The notes: generated by a model from the sequence alone, not told the origin. 64,000 nt of DNA from Janthinobacterium sp. TND4EL3 (GCF_900156175.1 NZ_FTMV01000013.1:124001-188000); one strand, 5' to 3'; positions 26,007 through 38,166 are shown, counted from the first letter of the stretch. Program-made: numbers and translations.

Positions 26007-27608
26007 CTAGTTCAAGCGCGGGACGGATGGGGCAGGGCGGGCTGGCGCCGTGCCGCCCGCGTGTTGCTCCAGCTTGAACTGGCTGACCAGCGCTTCCAGT
26101 TCGCCCGCCTGTTCATGCATGGCCGCGGCGGCGGCGGCCGCCTGCTCGACCAGGGCCGCGTTCTGCTGCGTCGTCTGGTCCATCTGCATGATGGCCGCGT
26201 TGATCTGCTCGATGCCTTCGCTTTGCTCGTGGTTGGCGACGCTGATTTCGCCGACGATGGCGCTGACCCGGCCCACGCTGCTCACCACTTCCTCCATCGT
26301 GCTGCCGGCCTGGCTGACCAGCTGCGCGCCCTGGCCGACCCGGTTGACGGAGTCGGCGATCAATTCCTTGATTTCCTTCGCCGCTGCCGCCGAGCGTTGC
26401 GCCAGGTTGCGCACTTCCGACGCCACGACGGCAAAGCCGCGTCCCTGCTCACCGGCGCGGGCCGCTTCCACGGCCGCGTTCAGGGCCAGGATATTGGTCT
26501 GGAAGGCGATGCCGTCGATGACGGCGATGATGTCGACGATCTTGCGCGAGGAAGCGTTGATGGCGTCCATGGTGTCGACCACCTGGGCCATGGCCGTGCC
26601 GCCGCGCTGGGCGATGGCGGACGCCGAGCGGGCCAGGCTGTCGGCCTGGCGCGCATTGTCGCTGTTGCTGCGCACGGTGCCGGTCAGCTCGATCATCGAC
26701 GAAGCCGTTTCTTCCAGCGCGCTGGCCTGCGCTTCCGTGCGGGCCGACAGGTCGGCATTGCCGCTGGCGATCTGGCTCGACGCCACGGCGATCGTGCCCG
26801 TGCCGCCCCGTACCTGGCCCACGAGGCTGGCCAGGTTGCGGTTCATGTCATGCAGCGCGCGCAACAGCTGGGCCATTTCATCGTTGCCCTCGGCCACGAT
26901 CTTGCTGCTCAAGTCGCCTGCCGCCACGGCCTGGGCCACGCCAAGCGCATAGGCGACGGGCGTGGTGATCGAGCGCGTCACCCGCCACGCAAAGAGTATG
27001 CCCAGCAGCAGGGCGGCCGTGCCCAGGCTGGCCATCAGCACACTTGCCGTGGAGATATTCTCGTGGATTTGCTGGCCGCCATGCACGACCACCTGGCGCT
27101 GCAGTTCATTCAGGCGGTTGACCGTTGTTTGCAGCTGATTCAGGGCGGGCAGGGTGTCGTCACGCACGTGCCTGGCCGCTTCCGCGCGCTGGCCGGCCAC
27201 CAGCAGCTTGTCTGCCTGGCTGAACGAGACGACATAGGCCTTGCGCTGCTGTTTCAGGGTGGCCAGCAGCTCCTTGCCTTCAGGCAAGATGATCAGGCGG
27301 TCGAGGATGGCCAGCGCCTTGGTGATGGTGGCCTTGTTGGCGTCGATTTCCCCGTGGATGGCGCTGGCGCGGGCCGGATCTTCGTGGATGAACAGTTCCA
27401 GCACGAGCGCCGCATTCGAGCGCGTGGTGCTGCGGATGGTGGCGATGGCGTCCGCCTTGGCCCAGTCGTGTTCGATGATGGCGTCGCTGAGCGCGCCGAT
27501 CTTGTCCAGCCGGAACAGGCCCGTGCCCACCAGCACCGCCATCAGCAGCAGCACCACGCCAAAACCCGCCCCCAGGCGCGCGCCTATCTTCATGTCCGTC
27601 AATTTCAT
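26007..27608 (-). CDS. methyl-accepting chemotaxis protein
   Basis: 533 residues from ATG 27608, which has GAGGGA six bases upstream; the ATG at 27614 abuts that site. Layout: cytosolic start, TM1 ([19 protein letters not shown]), a four-helix-bundle periplasmic sensor of about 150 residues, TM2 ([19 protein letters not shown]), HAMP, then the methylation helices and the highly conserved hairpin tip ([38 protein letters not shown]). The Tar-like layout suggests a small-molecule ligand, not identifiable here. No che genes adjoin it, and there is no C-terminal pentapeptide tether of the Tar/Tsr type. Confidence 0.94.
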   Translation of the reverse strand: MKLTDMKIGARLGAGFGVVLLLMAVLVGTGLFRLDKIGALSDAIIEHDWAKADAIATIRSTTRSNAALVLELFIHEDPARASAIHGEIDANKATITKALAILDRLIILPEGKELLATLKQQRKAYVVSFSQADKLLVAGQRAEAARHVRDDTLPALNQLQTTVNRLNELQRQVVVHGGQQIHENISTASVLMASLGTAALLLGILFAWRVTRSITTPVAYALGVAQAVAAGDLSSKIVAEGNDEMAQLLRALHDMNRNLASLVGQVRGGTGTIAVASSQIASGNADLSARTEAQASALEETASSMIELTGTVRSNSDNARQADSLARSASAIAQRGGTAMAQVVDTMDAINASSRKIVDIIAVIDGIAFQTNILALNAAVEAARAGEQGRGFAVVASEVRNLAQRSAAAAKEIKELIADSVNRVGQGAQLVSQAGSTMEEVVSSVGRVSAIVGEISVANHEQSEGIEQINAAIMQMDQTTQQNAALVEQAAAAAAAMHEQAGELEALVSQFKLEQHAGGTAPARPAPSVPRLN

Positions 27609-27713
27609 ACTCATTCCCTCGGTAGCTAAAATCCTGTCCCCGGTGGTCTTATTATGAGTCGATTATACGGCGAGTGATACTTCTTTTGCAGCAACAATTG
27701 CTCTACGGAAATG

Positions 27714-27752
27714 AAAAAGCGGCACGGAGATCAAGCCGTACCGCTTTTTTTC
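27714..27752 (-). terminator. rho-independent terminator after leuA (bidirectional form)
   Basis: AAAAAGCGG-C-ACGG and CCGT-A-CCGCTTTTT form an interrupted stem with an 8-base loop, flanked by A and T runs on both sides. It lies 25 bases after the leuA stop, read on the minus strand. Confidence 0.85.
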
Positions 27753-27776
27753 CCTGTGCGAGAGGGAGATTTATCC

Positions 27777-29483
27777 TTAGGCAGCGCTGGCGGCCACATC
27801 GGCCGCTGTTGTTTTTTCGGCTTCCGTCTGCTTGATGCGGCGGTTCACGGCCGACAGCACGGCCTTGAACGAGGCGGTGACGATATTGCTGTCGATGGCG
27901 GCGCCGAACAGGGTCGGACCGTTGTCGAGGCGCAATTCGACGTAGCACGCCGCTTGCGCGTTGGCGCCGGAGCTGATCGAGTGCTCATGGTAGTCCATCA
28001 GCTTGATGTCGAGACCGAGCGCATTGACGAAAGCGTCGATGGGGCCGTTGCCGCCGCCTTGCAGGGCCAGCGGCGTCTGGCGGTGCGACAGGCTGATATC
28101 GATCTGCACGGACTCGTCGCTGCTCGTGTCTTCCACCATGCGGTGCGACGCGTAGGCGTACGGCGCCGTCTGCTCCAGGTATTCCTTCTGGAAGATTGCA
28201 TGGATATCCTGCGCGGCGATTTCGCGGCCCGTGGCGTCGGCCACGGCTTGCACGGCGCGCGAGAATTCGATCTGCAGGCGGCGCGGCAAGACCAGGCCGT
28301 ATTCCTGTTCCAGCAGATATGCCATGCCGCCCTTGCCGGACTGGCTGTTGACGCGGATCACGGCGTCATAGCTGCGGCCCAGGTCGGCCGGGTCGATCGG
28401 CAGGTAGGGCACTTCCCAGATGCTGTCCGGTTGCTGTTTGGCAAAACCTTTCTTGATGGCATCCTGGTGCGAGCCGGAGAAGGCCGTGAACACCAGGTCG
28501 CCCGCATACGGGTGGCGCGGGTGGACGGGCAGCTGGTTGCACTCTTCCACGCACTTGCGCACGGTGTCGATGTCGGAGAAATCCAGGCCCGGATGCACGC
28601 CCTGCGTGTACAAGTTCATCGCCAACGTGACCAGGTCGACGTTGCCCGTGCGCTCGCCATTGCCGAACAAGCAACCTTCCACGCGGTCGGCGCCCGCCAT
28701 CACGGCCAGCTCGGCCGAGGCGACGGCCGTGCCGCGGTCGTTATGCGGGTGCACGCTGATGATGATGGAATCGCGGCGCGCCAGCTTGCGCGACATCCAT
28801 TCGATCTGGTCCGCATACACATTGGGCGTGCTGCATTCGACGGTCGAGGGCAGGTTGATGATCATCTTGTTGGCGGGCGTCGGCTTCCAGATGGCGCTGA
28901 CGGCGTCGCAGATGTGCTTGGAGAAATCGAGTTCCGTCGTCGAGAACGATTCCGGCGTGTATTCAAAACCCCATTCCGTTTCCGGATGCTGGGCCACCAG
29001 CTGTTTGACCAGGGTGGTGCCGGTGGTGGCGATCTGCGTGATTTCTTCGCGCGACATGCCGAACACGACCTTGCGGAACACGGGCGCCACGGAGTTGTAC
29101 AGGTGGACGATGGCGCGCTTGGCGCCGACGACGGACTCCACTGTGCGGCGGATCAATTCTTCGCGCGACTGTGTCAGCACGATGATGGTGACGTCGTCCG
29201 GGATGCGGCCTTCATCGACGAGCTTGCGCACGAAGTCGAAATCCGTCTGCGATGCCGATGGGAAGCCCACTTCGATTTCCTTCAGGCCGATGGCGATCAG
29301 CATCTCGAAGAACCGCAGCTTCTTTTCCGCGCTCATCGGCTCGATCAAGGACTGGTTGCCGTCGCGCAAGTCGGTGCTCATCCAGATGGGCGGCTTGCTG
29401 ATGATCTGGTTCGGCCATTGACGGTCGGTCAATTTAATTGGAGGAAAGGCGCGGTATTTGGAAGCTGGGTTTTGCAACATCAT
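27777..29483 (-). CDS. leuA: 2-isopropylmalate synthase
   Basis: 568 residues from ATG 29483, with CAGGAG nine bases upstream; an 11-codon extension exists but lacks a ribosome site. LeuA condenses acetyl-CoA with 2-oxoisovalerate in the first committed step of leucine synthesis. Seen: [14 protein letters not shown] (catalytic and metal-binding start of the barrel), [20 protein letters not shown] (metal HxH region HPHN), GNGERTGN (the LeuA signature) and a C-terminal regulatory domain ending in [14 protein letters not shown] residues. The sequence is of the long, actinobacterial-like LeuA type 2. The leader region upstream carries a CTA-rich peptide, so expression is likely controlled by leucine through attenuation. 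Confidence 0.95.
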   Translation of the reverse strand: MMLQNPASKYRAFPPIKLTDRQWPNQIISKPPIWMSTDLRDGNQSLIEPMSAEKKLRFFEMLIAIGLKEIEVGFPSASQTDFDFVRKLVDEGRIPDDVTIIVLTQSREELIRRTVESVVGAKRAIVHLYNSVAPVFRKVVFGMSREEITQIATTGTTLVKQLVAQHPETEWGFEYTPESFSTTELDFSKHICDAVSAIWKPTPANKMIINLPSTVECSTPNVYADQIEWMSRKLARRDSIIISVHPHNDRGTAVASAELAVMAGADRVEGCLFGNGERTGNVDLVTLAMNLYTQGVHPGLDFSDIDTVRKCVEECNQLPVHPRHPYAGDLVFTAFSGSHQDAIKKGFAKQQPDSIWEVPYLPIDPADLGRSYDAVIRVNSQSGKGGMAYLLEQEYGLVLPRRLQIEFSRAVQAVADATGREIAAQDIHAIFQKEYLEQTAPYAYASHRMVEDTSSDESVQIDISLSHRQTPLALQGGGNGPIDAFVNALGLDIKLMDYHEHSISSGANAQAACYVELRLDNGPTLFGAAIDSNIVTASFKAVLSAVNRRIKQTEAEKTTAADVAASAA

Positions 29484-29530
29484 GATCGGGTACTCCTGAA
29501 GATAGGGGGAAATCAATGGTTGTGGCGCAA

Positions 29531-29568
29531 GCTTGCCGGGCGGCCACGCAACACTAGGCCAGGCAAGC
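29531..29568 (-). promoter_or_regulatory. hairpin just upstream of leuA
   Basis: GCTTGCC (29531-29537) with GGCAAGC (29562-29568), extended inside by GGCC/GGCC (29542-29545 and 29557-29560), gives an 11-pair stem. It lies 48 bases before the leuA start. No T run follows; it may be part of the attenuator fold or protect the mRNA. Confidence 0.5.
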
Positions 29569-29680
29569 GATCGGTAGCGGTAGCAGTGCGGCCGCGATGC
29601 CGGCAGGGGCGGTCGCAGCGGGGATTACGTGTACGTATGGGGATGGTGCAAACATCATCAAACCTTCCAGGGTTTTTGAA

Positions 29681-29694
29681 ACACGCCGGCGTGT
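29681..29694 (-). promoter_or_regulatory. candidate attenuator hairpin of the leu leader
   Basis: ACACGCCGGCGTGT is a perfect 14-base palindrome 25 bases after the leader stop codon, followed by TTTC on the transcript. The sequence CACGC also occurs in the last codons of the leader peptide, so that copy could compete for the same GCGTG arm, as attenuation needs. The T run is short, so this is a candidate only. Confidence 0.45.
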
Positions 29695-29719
29695 GGCCAG
29701 GCGAAGCAATGCGGCAAAC

Positions 29720-29788
29720 TTATGCGCGTGCTAGTAGTAGTCGCGATAGCGACAGCAGGGAAGGGGAGGAATGTTTGAAGGAGGACAT
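29720..29788 (-). CDS. leuL: leu operon leader peptide with CTA codon run
   Basis: A 22-codon frame on the minus strand, starting MSSFKHSSPS and ending LSRLLLARA before TAA at 29722-29720. Six of its 22 codons are leucine; four of those are CTA, including three in a row. CTA is the rarest leucine codon in this GC-rich sequence, and runs of it are the hallmark of leucine attenuators such as enterobacterial leuL. It lies 236 bases upstream of leuA on the same strand. The predicted promoter would start transcription at or next to its ATG, so it may be translated as a leaderless mRNA. Confidence 0.75.
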   Translation of the reverse strand: MSSFKHSSPSLLSLSRLLLARA

Positions 29789-29794
29789 GCATCC

Positions 29795-29824
29795 AATGTA
29801 AGGGAAGTGGGGCGCGGCTGTCAA
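29795..29824 (-). promoter_or_regulatory. promoter of the leuL-leuA transcript
   Basis: On the minus strand, a perfect -35 TTGACA (29824-29819) is followed after 18 bases by TACATT (29800-29795). The start of transcription would fall around 29787-29789, exactly at the leuL ATG (29788). Confidence 0.65.
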
Positions 29825-29847
29825 GCGTTTCCTGGCGCCGCCCTGTG

Positions 29848-30135
29848 TCACACGTACTGCACTTGCGCCGCCTGGGCCGGCATGTCCTGCGCCATGCGCG
29901 CCAGGATGCGCTGCAAGGTGGCCGCATCGTGGGGCAGGCGTGCCGCGAAGGCTGGCCAGCCGCGCAGCTCCAGCTGTTGCGGCATGTCTACCAGGCCCGT
30001 GATGGCATCGTGGAATGCATCCCAGTTCAAGCCGTAGAAGGAGGGGAAGCCCAGCGCGGCCGCCAGCGCCGCGTGCAGCTGGCGCGGCGTATTGATCTCG
30101 CTCAAGTCGATCATCACCAGGGCCGGTCGATTCAC
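29848..30135 (-). CDS. barstar-family protein (RNase inhibitor fold)
   Basis: 95 residues. VMIDLSEINTPRQLHAALA, LGFPSFYGLNWDAFHDAITG and LELRGWPAF match barstar, whose Tyr/Trp/Asp helix (here FYGLNWDAFHD) plugs the active site of barnase-type RNases. No barnase-like gene is in the window. Its ATG overlaps the stop of the preceding gene in an ATGA arrangement (30132-30135), which indicates translational coupling to the unknown 220-residue protein. It could inhibit an RNase encoded elsewhere or have been recruited for another binding role. Confidence 0.85.
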   Translation of the reverse strand: MNRPALVMIDLSEINTPRQLHAALAAALGFPSFYGLNWDAFHDAITGLVDMPQQLELRGWPAFAARLPHDAATLQRILARMAQDMPAQAAQVQYV

Positions 30136-30794
30136 AGTATGCCCTTGAGCAGGTTCTGCAGGTTTTGCCGCATGCCGCCGACCACTGCCTCATGTTGTTC
30201 CAGGATGGCGGATGCATCCTGGAGCGGTGCCGGGTCCAGGTACAGGCGCGGCAAGTCGGCCACGGCCACGCCGCGTGGGCCGCCGCGCAGGATCTCGTCC
30301 ACGTGCTTGTTGATCGAGGCGATGGCCGCCTGGATGCGCGGCGTGGAAGATGCCGCCAGGCAGGCGGCCAGCGCCGCGTCGAGTTCGGCGCGCGCGGGCG
30401 CCTGCGGCAGCACGGGGGCGGCGATCTGTTCCAGCGGCGACATGTTGACGGCCGGCTTGCGGTACGCGAGCAAGGCATCGAGCGCCATCAGCCGGTGTGC
30501 GCCGCCGCGTTGCAGCCAGTCAGCGATTTGCGGCCAGGGCGTGCCCAGCAGGGCCGCCGCCACGCCCCATTGCCCCGCCACGGGCGAGCCGACATTGGTC
30601 TCCAGCCAGGCGATGGCGGCCGGATTGCCCGTGTAGGCCAGCAGGGTGGCGTTCGACGAGCGCAGCGCTGGCGCCTGCGTGGCGAGGATGGCGCCCAGCC
30701 AGGCGAGGGCGCCGTCGGGCGGCTGCTGCGATAACTGTTGCGCAAATGGTTCGCCCAGGGCGCGGCTGTCGGCAAATTGCAATGGGTCTGGCAT
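30132..30794 (-). CDS. unknown protein translationally coupled to barstar gene
   Basis: 220 residues, mostly alpha-helical, Ala/Leu-rich, no signal peptide or membrane helix. Blocks such as GALAWLGAILATQAPALRSS, NPAAIAWLETNV and HRLMALDALLAYRKPAV look like HEAT-type or other helical-repeat units; the last 60 residues (ILRGGPRGVAVADLPRLYLD to the end) could form a coiled segment. I recognise no family. It is the first gene of a two-gene unit with barstar, and the four-base overlap suggests balanced expression. Whether it is a toxin, an adaptor or unrelated cannot be told. Confidence 0.65.
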   Translation of the reverse strand: MPDPLQFADSRALGEPFAQQLSQQPPDGALAWLGAILATQAPALRSSNATLLAYTGNPAAIAWLETNVGSPVAGQWGVAAALLGTPWPQIADWLQRGGAHRLMALDALLAYRKPAVNMSPLEQIAAPVLPQAPARAELDAALAACLAASSTPRIQAAIASINKHVDEILRGGPRGVAVADLPRLYLDPAPLQDASAILEQHEAVVGGMRQNLQNLLKGIL

Positions 30795-30960
30795 GTGGGA
30801 TGGCGAGTATGGAAACAGGCGCCAGTCTAGCAGCCGGCGTGGCGCGCACGAACCTTGTCACAATAAACATTTAAGGCCGCCTTCAGTGCGGCCGGCCTCG
30901 CTTGCGCTACAATCGGCTCTCCTTAGTTGCCACTGCCGCGCGCGGTTTCCCCTCTCCACC

Positions 30961-31869
30961 ATGTTCCCTAAACGCCTGACCCTGCTTGCCCTGGCCGCCT
31001 TCGTGCTGGCCGGCTGCGATACCACCGCCCCGAAACCCGTACAAGTATTGACGCCGCCCGAACCCGTCGTCGCTCCCCGCAAGATCAAGATCGGCCTGGC
31101 CCTGGGCGGCGGCGCGGCGCGCGGCTTCGCGCACATCGGCGTGATCAAGGCGCTCGAATCGCAGGGCATTCACGCCGACATCGTCACCGGGACCAGCGCC
31201 GGCAGCGTCGTGGGCGCCCTGTACGCGGCGGGTAACTCGGGCTTCGCCCTGCAAAAGATGGCATTTGACATGGACGAGGCGGCCATTTCCGACTGGGCCT
31301 TGCCCCTGTTCGGCAAGTCGTCCGGCGTGCTCAAGGGCGAGGCGCTGCAAAGCTATGTCAACAAGGCGGTCGGCGGCGTACCGCTGGAAAAACTCAAGAT
31401 TCCATTCGGCGTGGTGGCGACCGATTTGAAAAATGGCCAGCCGATCCTGTTCCAGCGCGGCAACACCGGCATGGCCGTGCGCGCCTCGTCGGCCGTGCCG
31501 GGCGTGTTCCAGCCCGTGACGATCGCCGGCCACACCTATGTCGACGGCGGACTCGTCGCTCCCGTGCCCGTGCGCTTTGCGCGCGACATGGGCGCTGACT
31601 TCATCATTGCCGTGAATATCTCGTCGCAAACGGATACGCAAAAAGCCATCAGCTCGATGGAAGTCATCATGCAGACCTTCGCCATCATGGGCCAGCGCAT
31701 CAACCAGTTCGAACTCAAGGATGCGGACGTGGTGATTCAGCCCAGCCTGGGCACCATGAAGGGCAACGATTTCAACAGCCGCAACCAGGCCATCCTGGCG
31801 GGCGAGCAGGCGACCTTTGCCGTCATGGCGCAGCTCAAGCAAAAGCTGAAAGCCAAACGCGAGCAGTAA
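30961..31869 (+). CDS. patatin-like phospholipase, predicted lipoprotein (RssA-like)
   Basis: 302 residues. The signal peptide ends in a lipobox, FVLAGC, so Cys20 is probably lipid-modified. The patatin core follows: LALGGGAARGFAHIGVIKAL (oxyanion loop), GTSAGSVVGALYAAG (nucleophile Ser in GTSAG) and DGGLVAPVPV (the Asp of the Ser-Asp dyad). It should hydrolyse acyl esters or lysophospholipids in the envelope. RssA-type proteins usually lack a lipobox; this one is membrane-anchored. ATG 30961 begins the signal peptide; longer upstream frames are not credible. Confidence 0.9.
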   Translation: MFPKRLTLLALAAFVLAGCDTTAPKPVQVLTPPEPVVAPRKIKIGLALGGGAARGFAHIGVIKALESQGIHADIVTGTSAGSVVGALYAAGNSGFALQKMAFDMDEAAISDWALPLFGKSSGVLKGEALQSYVNKAVGGVPLEKLKIPFGVVATDLKNGQPILFQRGNTGMAVRASSAVPGVFQPVTIAGHTYVDGGLVAPVPVRFARDMGADFIIAVNISSQTDTQKAISSMEVIMQTFAIMGQRINQFELKDADVVIQPSLGTMKGNDFNSRNQAILAGEQATFAVMAQLKQKLKAKREQ

Positions 31870-31928
31870 GCGCTAGCGCCGCTGCGCATTTCGTATACAA
31901 TTTTGTTTCAACATAACAAGGATGCACC

Positions 31929-32336
31929 ATGCAATCGAAACCGGTTTTGACCCTGGATGACGTAAAGAAAATCGCTGCCGCCGCCGAAGCGGAAGCGGTC
32001 AAGAATAACTGGGCGGTCACGATCGCCATCGTCGACGACGGCGGCCACCTGGTATGGCTGCAGCGCATGGACGGCGTGGCGCCGATCTCGTCGCACATCG
32101 CTCCATCGAAAGCCAAGACGGCCGCACTGGGCCGCCGCGAATCGCGCATCTATGAAGAGATGATCAACGGCGGCCGCGTGTCGTTCCTGAGTGCGCCGGA
32201 AATCGACGGCTTGCTCGAAGGCGGCGTGCCCATCGTGTACGACGGCCACTACGTGGGCGCCGTCGGCGTCTCGGGCGTCAAGTCGGCGGAAGATGCGCAA
32301 ATCGCCAAAGCGGGCATCGCCGCGTTGACGGCCTAA
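31929..32336 (+). CDS. GlcG/HbpS family protein (DUF336)
   Basis: 135 residues, the usual size. LTLDDVKKIAAAAEAEAVKN, VTIAIVDDGGHLVWLQRMDG, PSKAKTAALGRRES and VGAVGVSGVKSAEDAQIA are the family blocks. Members bind haem or act as small accessory proteins in glycolate and aldehyde metabolism; the role here is not clear. AAGGA lies seven bases before ATG 31929. A terminator follows. Confidence 0.88.
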   Translation: MQSKPVLTLDDVKKIAAAAEAEAVKNNWAVTIAIVDDGGHLVWLQRMDGVAPISSHIAPSKAKTAALGRRESRIYEEMINGGRVSFLSAPEIDGLLEGGVPIVYDGHYVGAVGVSGVKSAEDAQIAKAGIAALTA

Positions 32337-32359
32337 GTAGTAGCCACATTTGCAGAACC

Positions 32360-32390
32360 AGCCGCTCCGCGCAAGCCGGGCGGCTTTTTT
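32360..32390 (+). terminator. rho-independent terminator after the GlcG/HbpS gene
   Basis: AGCCGCTCCG and CGGGCGGCT form a stem around a GCGCAAGC loop, followed by six T (32385-32390). It separates this gene from the carA promoter. Confidence 0.8.
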
Positions 32391-32451
32391 CATGGGGCGC
32401 CGGTTTTATGTTGCTGCGCAAAAAAATGCCGGGCTTTCTGAATTTTCTTCC

Positions 32452-32480
32452 TTGTGGAAAAGCTTCCTTTTGGTTATAAT
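32452..32480 (+). promoter_or_regulatory. sigma-70 promoter of carAB
   Basis: TTGTGG (32452-32457), a 17-base spacer and a perfect TATAAT (32475-32480). Transcription should begin near 32487, leaving a leader of about 145 bases before carA. Confidence 0.75.
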
Positions 32481-32505
32481 TCAAAGGTTTAGCCAATCAC
32501 ACATA

Positions 32506-32612
32506 TACCGTAGCGACTACCCATCCCCTCATTCAAAATGACCGTTGAAACACCCTGAGTGCATCTGGCTCGGGTAACTAGGCGGTCGGTCTGACGTGGC
32601 GCAGCTACGGTA
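32506..32612 (+). ncRNA. structured carA 5' leader (three nested stems)
   Basis: Three helices nest inside one another: TACCGTAGC (32506-32514) with GCTACGGTA (32604-32612), nine perfect pairs; TGACCGTT (32539-32546) with GGCGGTCG (32581-32588), eight pairs including three G-U; and CCTGAG (32554-32559) with CTCGGG (32569-32574), six pairs with one G-U and a nine-base loop. The outer stem closes nine bases before the AGGAG of carA. Such a fold fits a regulatory leader or riboswitch-like element controlling carAB. No T run follows the stems, so control of translation is more likely than termination. Confidence 0.6.
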
Positions 32613-32631
32613 ACTTTATCAGGAGTTGCCC

Positions 32632-33802
32632 TTGCCGCCATTTTTTTCTGGCCCTGCCGTTCCAGCCATATTAGCGCTTGCTGATGGAACGATCTTTAAA
32701 GGTTTTTCGATCGGTGCCGCCGGTCATACCACGGGCGAGGTTGTTTTCAACACCTCGATGACCGGGTATCAGGAAATCCTTACCGACCCAAGCTATTGCC
32801 GCCAGATGGTCACCCTGACCTATCCCCATATCGGCAATACGGGCGTCAATCCGGAAGACGTCGAATCTTCCAAGGTTCACGCCGCTGGCCTCATCATCCG
32901 CGATCTGCCATTGCTGGCATCCAATTTCCGTTCCACTCTCTCCCTGTCCGATTACCTGAAAGCTGAAAATATCGTCGCCATCGCCGGCATCGATACACGC
33001 AAGCTCACGCGCATCCTGCGTGAAAAAGGTGCGCAGGGCGGCGCCATCCTCGTCGGCACGCAAGGCAACGAACCGTCCGCCGCGCAAGCGCTGGAACTGG
33101 CGCGCTCCTTCCCCGGCCTGGCCGGCATGGACCTGGCCAAGGTGGTATCAAGCAAGGCTGCCTACGAGTACCGCGAAACGGAATGGACCTTGGGCGAAGG
33201 CTACGGCCAGCTGGCTGACGCGGACGCGAAATACCACGTGGTCGCCTTCGACTATGGCGTCAAGCGCAATATCCTGCGCATGCTGACGGCGCGCGGCTGC
33301 AAGGTCACCGTGCTGCCGGCGCAGGCGACGGCGGCCGACGCCCTGGCATTGAATCCGGACGGCATCTTCCTGTCGAACGGTCCCGGCGACCCGGAACCGT
33401 GCGACTACGCCATCGCGGCGACCAAGGAGCTGATCGAGAAGGGCATCCCGACCTTCGGCATCTGCCTCGGCCACCAGATCATGGCGATCGCTTCCGGCGC
33501 GAAGACGCTGAAGATGAAGTTCGGCCACCACGGCGCCAACCACCCGGTGCAGGACCTGGAAACGAAACAGGTCTTGATTACCTCGCAAAACCACGGTTTC
33601 GCAGTCGACGCGGCAACTCTGCCCGCGAATTGCCGCGTGACCCATGAATCGCTGTTCGACGGCTCCCTGCAGGGCTTTGCCCGCACGGACAAGCCGGCCT
33701 TCTGCTTCCAGGGCCACCCTGAAGCGTCGCCGGGCCCGATGGATGTTGCTTACCTGTTTGACCGCTTCATCAACTTGATGGCTGCGGAGGAGAAAAAGAA
33801 AA

Positions 33803-33810
<8 letters not shown>
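32632..33810 (+). CDS. carA: carbamoyl-phosphate synthase small subunit
   Basis: 392 residues. CarA hydrolyses glutamine and channels ammonia to CarB to make carbamoyl phosphate for pyrimidines and arginine. The class I glutamine amidotransferase triad is present: Cys in [10 protein letters not shown] and the His/Glu pair in [11 protein letters not shown]. The start is taken as TTG 32632 because AGGAG (32621-32625) lies six bases upstream; TTG 32626 abuts that site, and there is no ATG in range. The gene overlaps carB by eight bases, giving coupled translation. Confidence 0.95.
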
Positions 33811-37039
<3,229 letters not shown>

Positions 37040-37055
37040 TAGTCCGCGTGTGATT

Positions 37056-37086
37056 TGCAGTGGCCGCCGTTAGGCGGTACACTGCA
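37056..37086. promoter_or_regulatory. long hairpin between carB and greA
   Basis: TGCAGTG (37056-37062) pairs with CACTGCA (37080-37086), and CCGCC (37064-37068) with GGCGG (37073-37077), around a GTTA loop. Twelve pairs in 31 bases. There is no T run, so it may stabilise the carAB message or act with the next hairpin. Confidence 0.6.
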
Positions 37087-37094
37087 TGCTTATC

Positions 37095-37139
37095 AACCAC
37101 AGAGTTCCGTGCAGAGCAGCGCGCGGCCTCTGTGGTTTT
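37095..37139 (+). terminator. terminator after carB
   Basis: AACCACAGAG (37095-37104) and CTCTGTGGTT (37128-37137) are perfect complements with a 23-base loop, followed by TT and further T-rich sequence. The loop is long, so efficiency is uncertain. Confidence 0.6.
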
Positions 37140-37210
37140 CACTTGGTAAGTCCGTTCAGCGTGACAAAACACGGCAACGGCGCCGATAACTAGCAGATAG
37201 TAGAGATAAC

Positions 37211-37687
37211 ATGACCTCAGTCCCATTGACCAAATACGGCGCAGAACTCCTGAAGGAAGAGCTGCATCATTTGAAGACCAAGGAACGCCGCATCGTCATC
37301 GATGCGATCGCCGAAGCGCGTTCGCACGGAGATTTGTCGGAAAACGCCGAGTACGATGCCGCCAAGGAACGCCAGGCTTTCGTCGAAGGCCGCATCGCCG
37401 AACTCGAAGGCAAGCTGGGCGCAGCGCAAATCATCGACCCGACCGCGCTGGACGCGGAAGGCCGCGTGGTGTTTGCCTCGACCGTGAACCTGGAAGACCT
37501 GGAATCGGGCCAGAAAGTGACGTACCAGATCGTCGGTCTCGATGAAGCCGACCTGAAAATGAACAAGGTGTCCGTGACCTCGCCAATCGCCCGCGCGCTG
37601 ATCGGCAAGTACGCCGGCGACGTGGTGGAAGTGCAGGCGCCGTCCGGCCCGCGCGAATACGAAATCCTGGAAGTACTGTACATCTGA
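37211..37687 (+). CDS. greA: transcription elongation factor GreA
   Basis: 158 residues, the standard length. GreA enters the secondary channel of RNA polymerase and makes it cleave backtracked RNA. The N-terminal coiled coil ([20 protein letters not shown]) carries the acidic tip region [16 protein letters not shown], with the expected Asp and Glu; the C-terminal FKBP-like domain has [10 protein letters not shown] and [18 protein letters not shown]. Its stop codon overlaps the next start by one base. Confidence 0.96.
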   Translation: MTSVPLTKYGAELLKEELHHLKTKERRIVIDAIAEARSHGDLSENAEYDAAKERQAFVEGRIAELEGKLGAAQIIDPTALDAEGRVVFASTVNLEDLESGQKVTYQIVGLDEADLKMNKVSVTSPIARALIGKYAGDVVEVQAPSGPREYEILEVLYI

Positions 37688-38136
37688 TGCTGACGCGCCT
37701 GCGCATCCTCGTCGCCACCCTGTGGGCGGGCAGCCTGTGGACCATCGGCTTCATCGTGGCGCCCACGCTGTTCGGCACCCTGGGCGATCGCGTGTTGGCA
37801 GGCAATATTGCCGGCAGCATGTTCCGCGCCGAGGCCTGGCTGTCCATCGCCTGTGCGCTGATTCTGCTGGCCTTGCTGCAATGGGCGCCCGGCGCGCTGG
37901 AACTCAAGCGCCGCCGCCTCCTGGGGGCGCTGGTGCTGTCCATGCTCGTGTGCGCGCTGCTCAGCCATTTCGGCATCACGCCGCTGATGGCCGAACTCAA
38001 GGCGCAAGCGCAGGGTTCCTCCGGCATCATGGACGAGGCCATGCGCAGCCGCTTCGGCATGCTGCATGGCGTGTCGACCATGATCTTTGCCGTGCAGAGC
38101 CTGCTGGCGGGCGTATTGATCTGGAAACAACAGTAA
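37687..38136 (+). CDS. DUF4149 family membrane protein
   Basis: 149 residues with four hydrophobic helices. LWAGSLWTIGFIVAPTLF at the start, RAEAWLSIACALILLALL, and LSMLVCALLSHFGITPLM with the C-terminal FGMLHGVSTMIFAVQSLLAG match the DUF4149/TMEM205-like family. Function unknown; inner membrane. Its ATG overlaps the greA stop codon by one base, so the two are translationally coupled, an arrangement I recall from related species. Confidence 0.85.
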   Translation: MLTRLRILVATLWAGSLWTIGFIVAPTLFGTLGDRVLAGNIAGSMFRAEAWLSIACALILLALLQWAPGALELKRRRLLGALVLSMLVCALLSHFGITPLMAELKAQAQGSSGIMDEAMRSRFGMLHGVSTMIFAVQSLLAGVLIWKQQ

Positions 38137-38166
38137 CTTGATGTAAGTAAAGAAATCGCATGAAAA

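Noticed and set aside
29554-29655. A 33-codon minus-strand frame between leuL and leuA with two CTA codons
   Set aside because: It has fewer leucine codons, no run of them and no ribosome site; the upstream peptide is the better leader.
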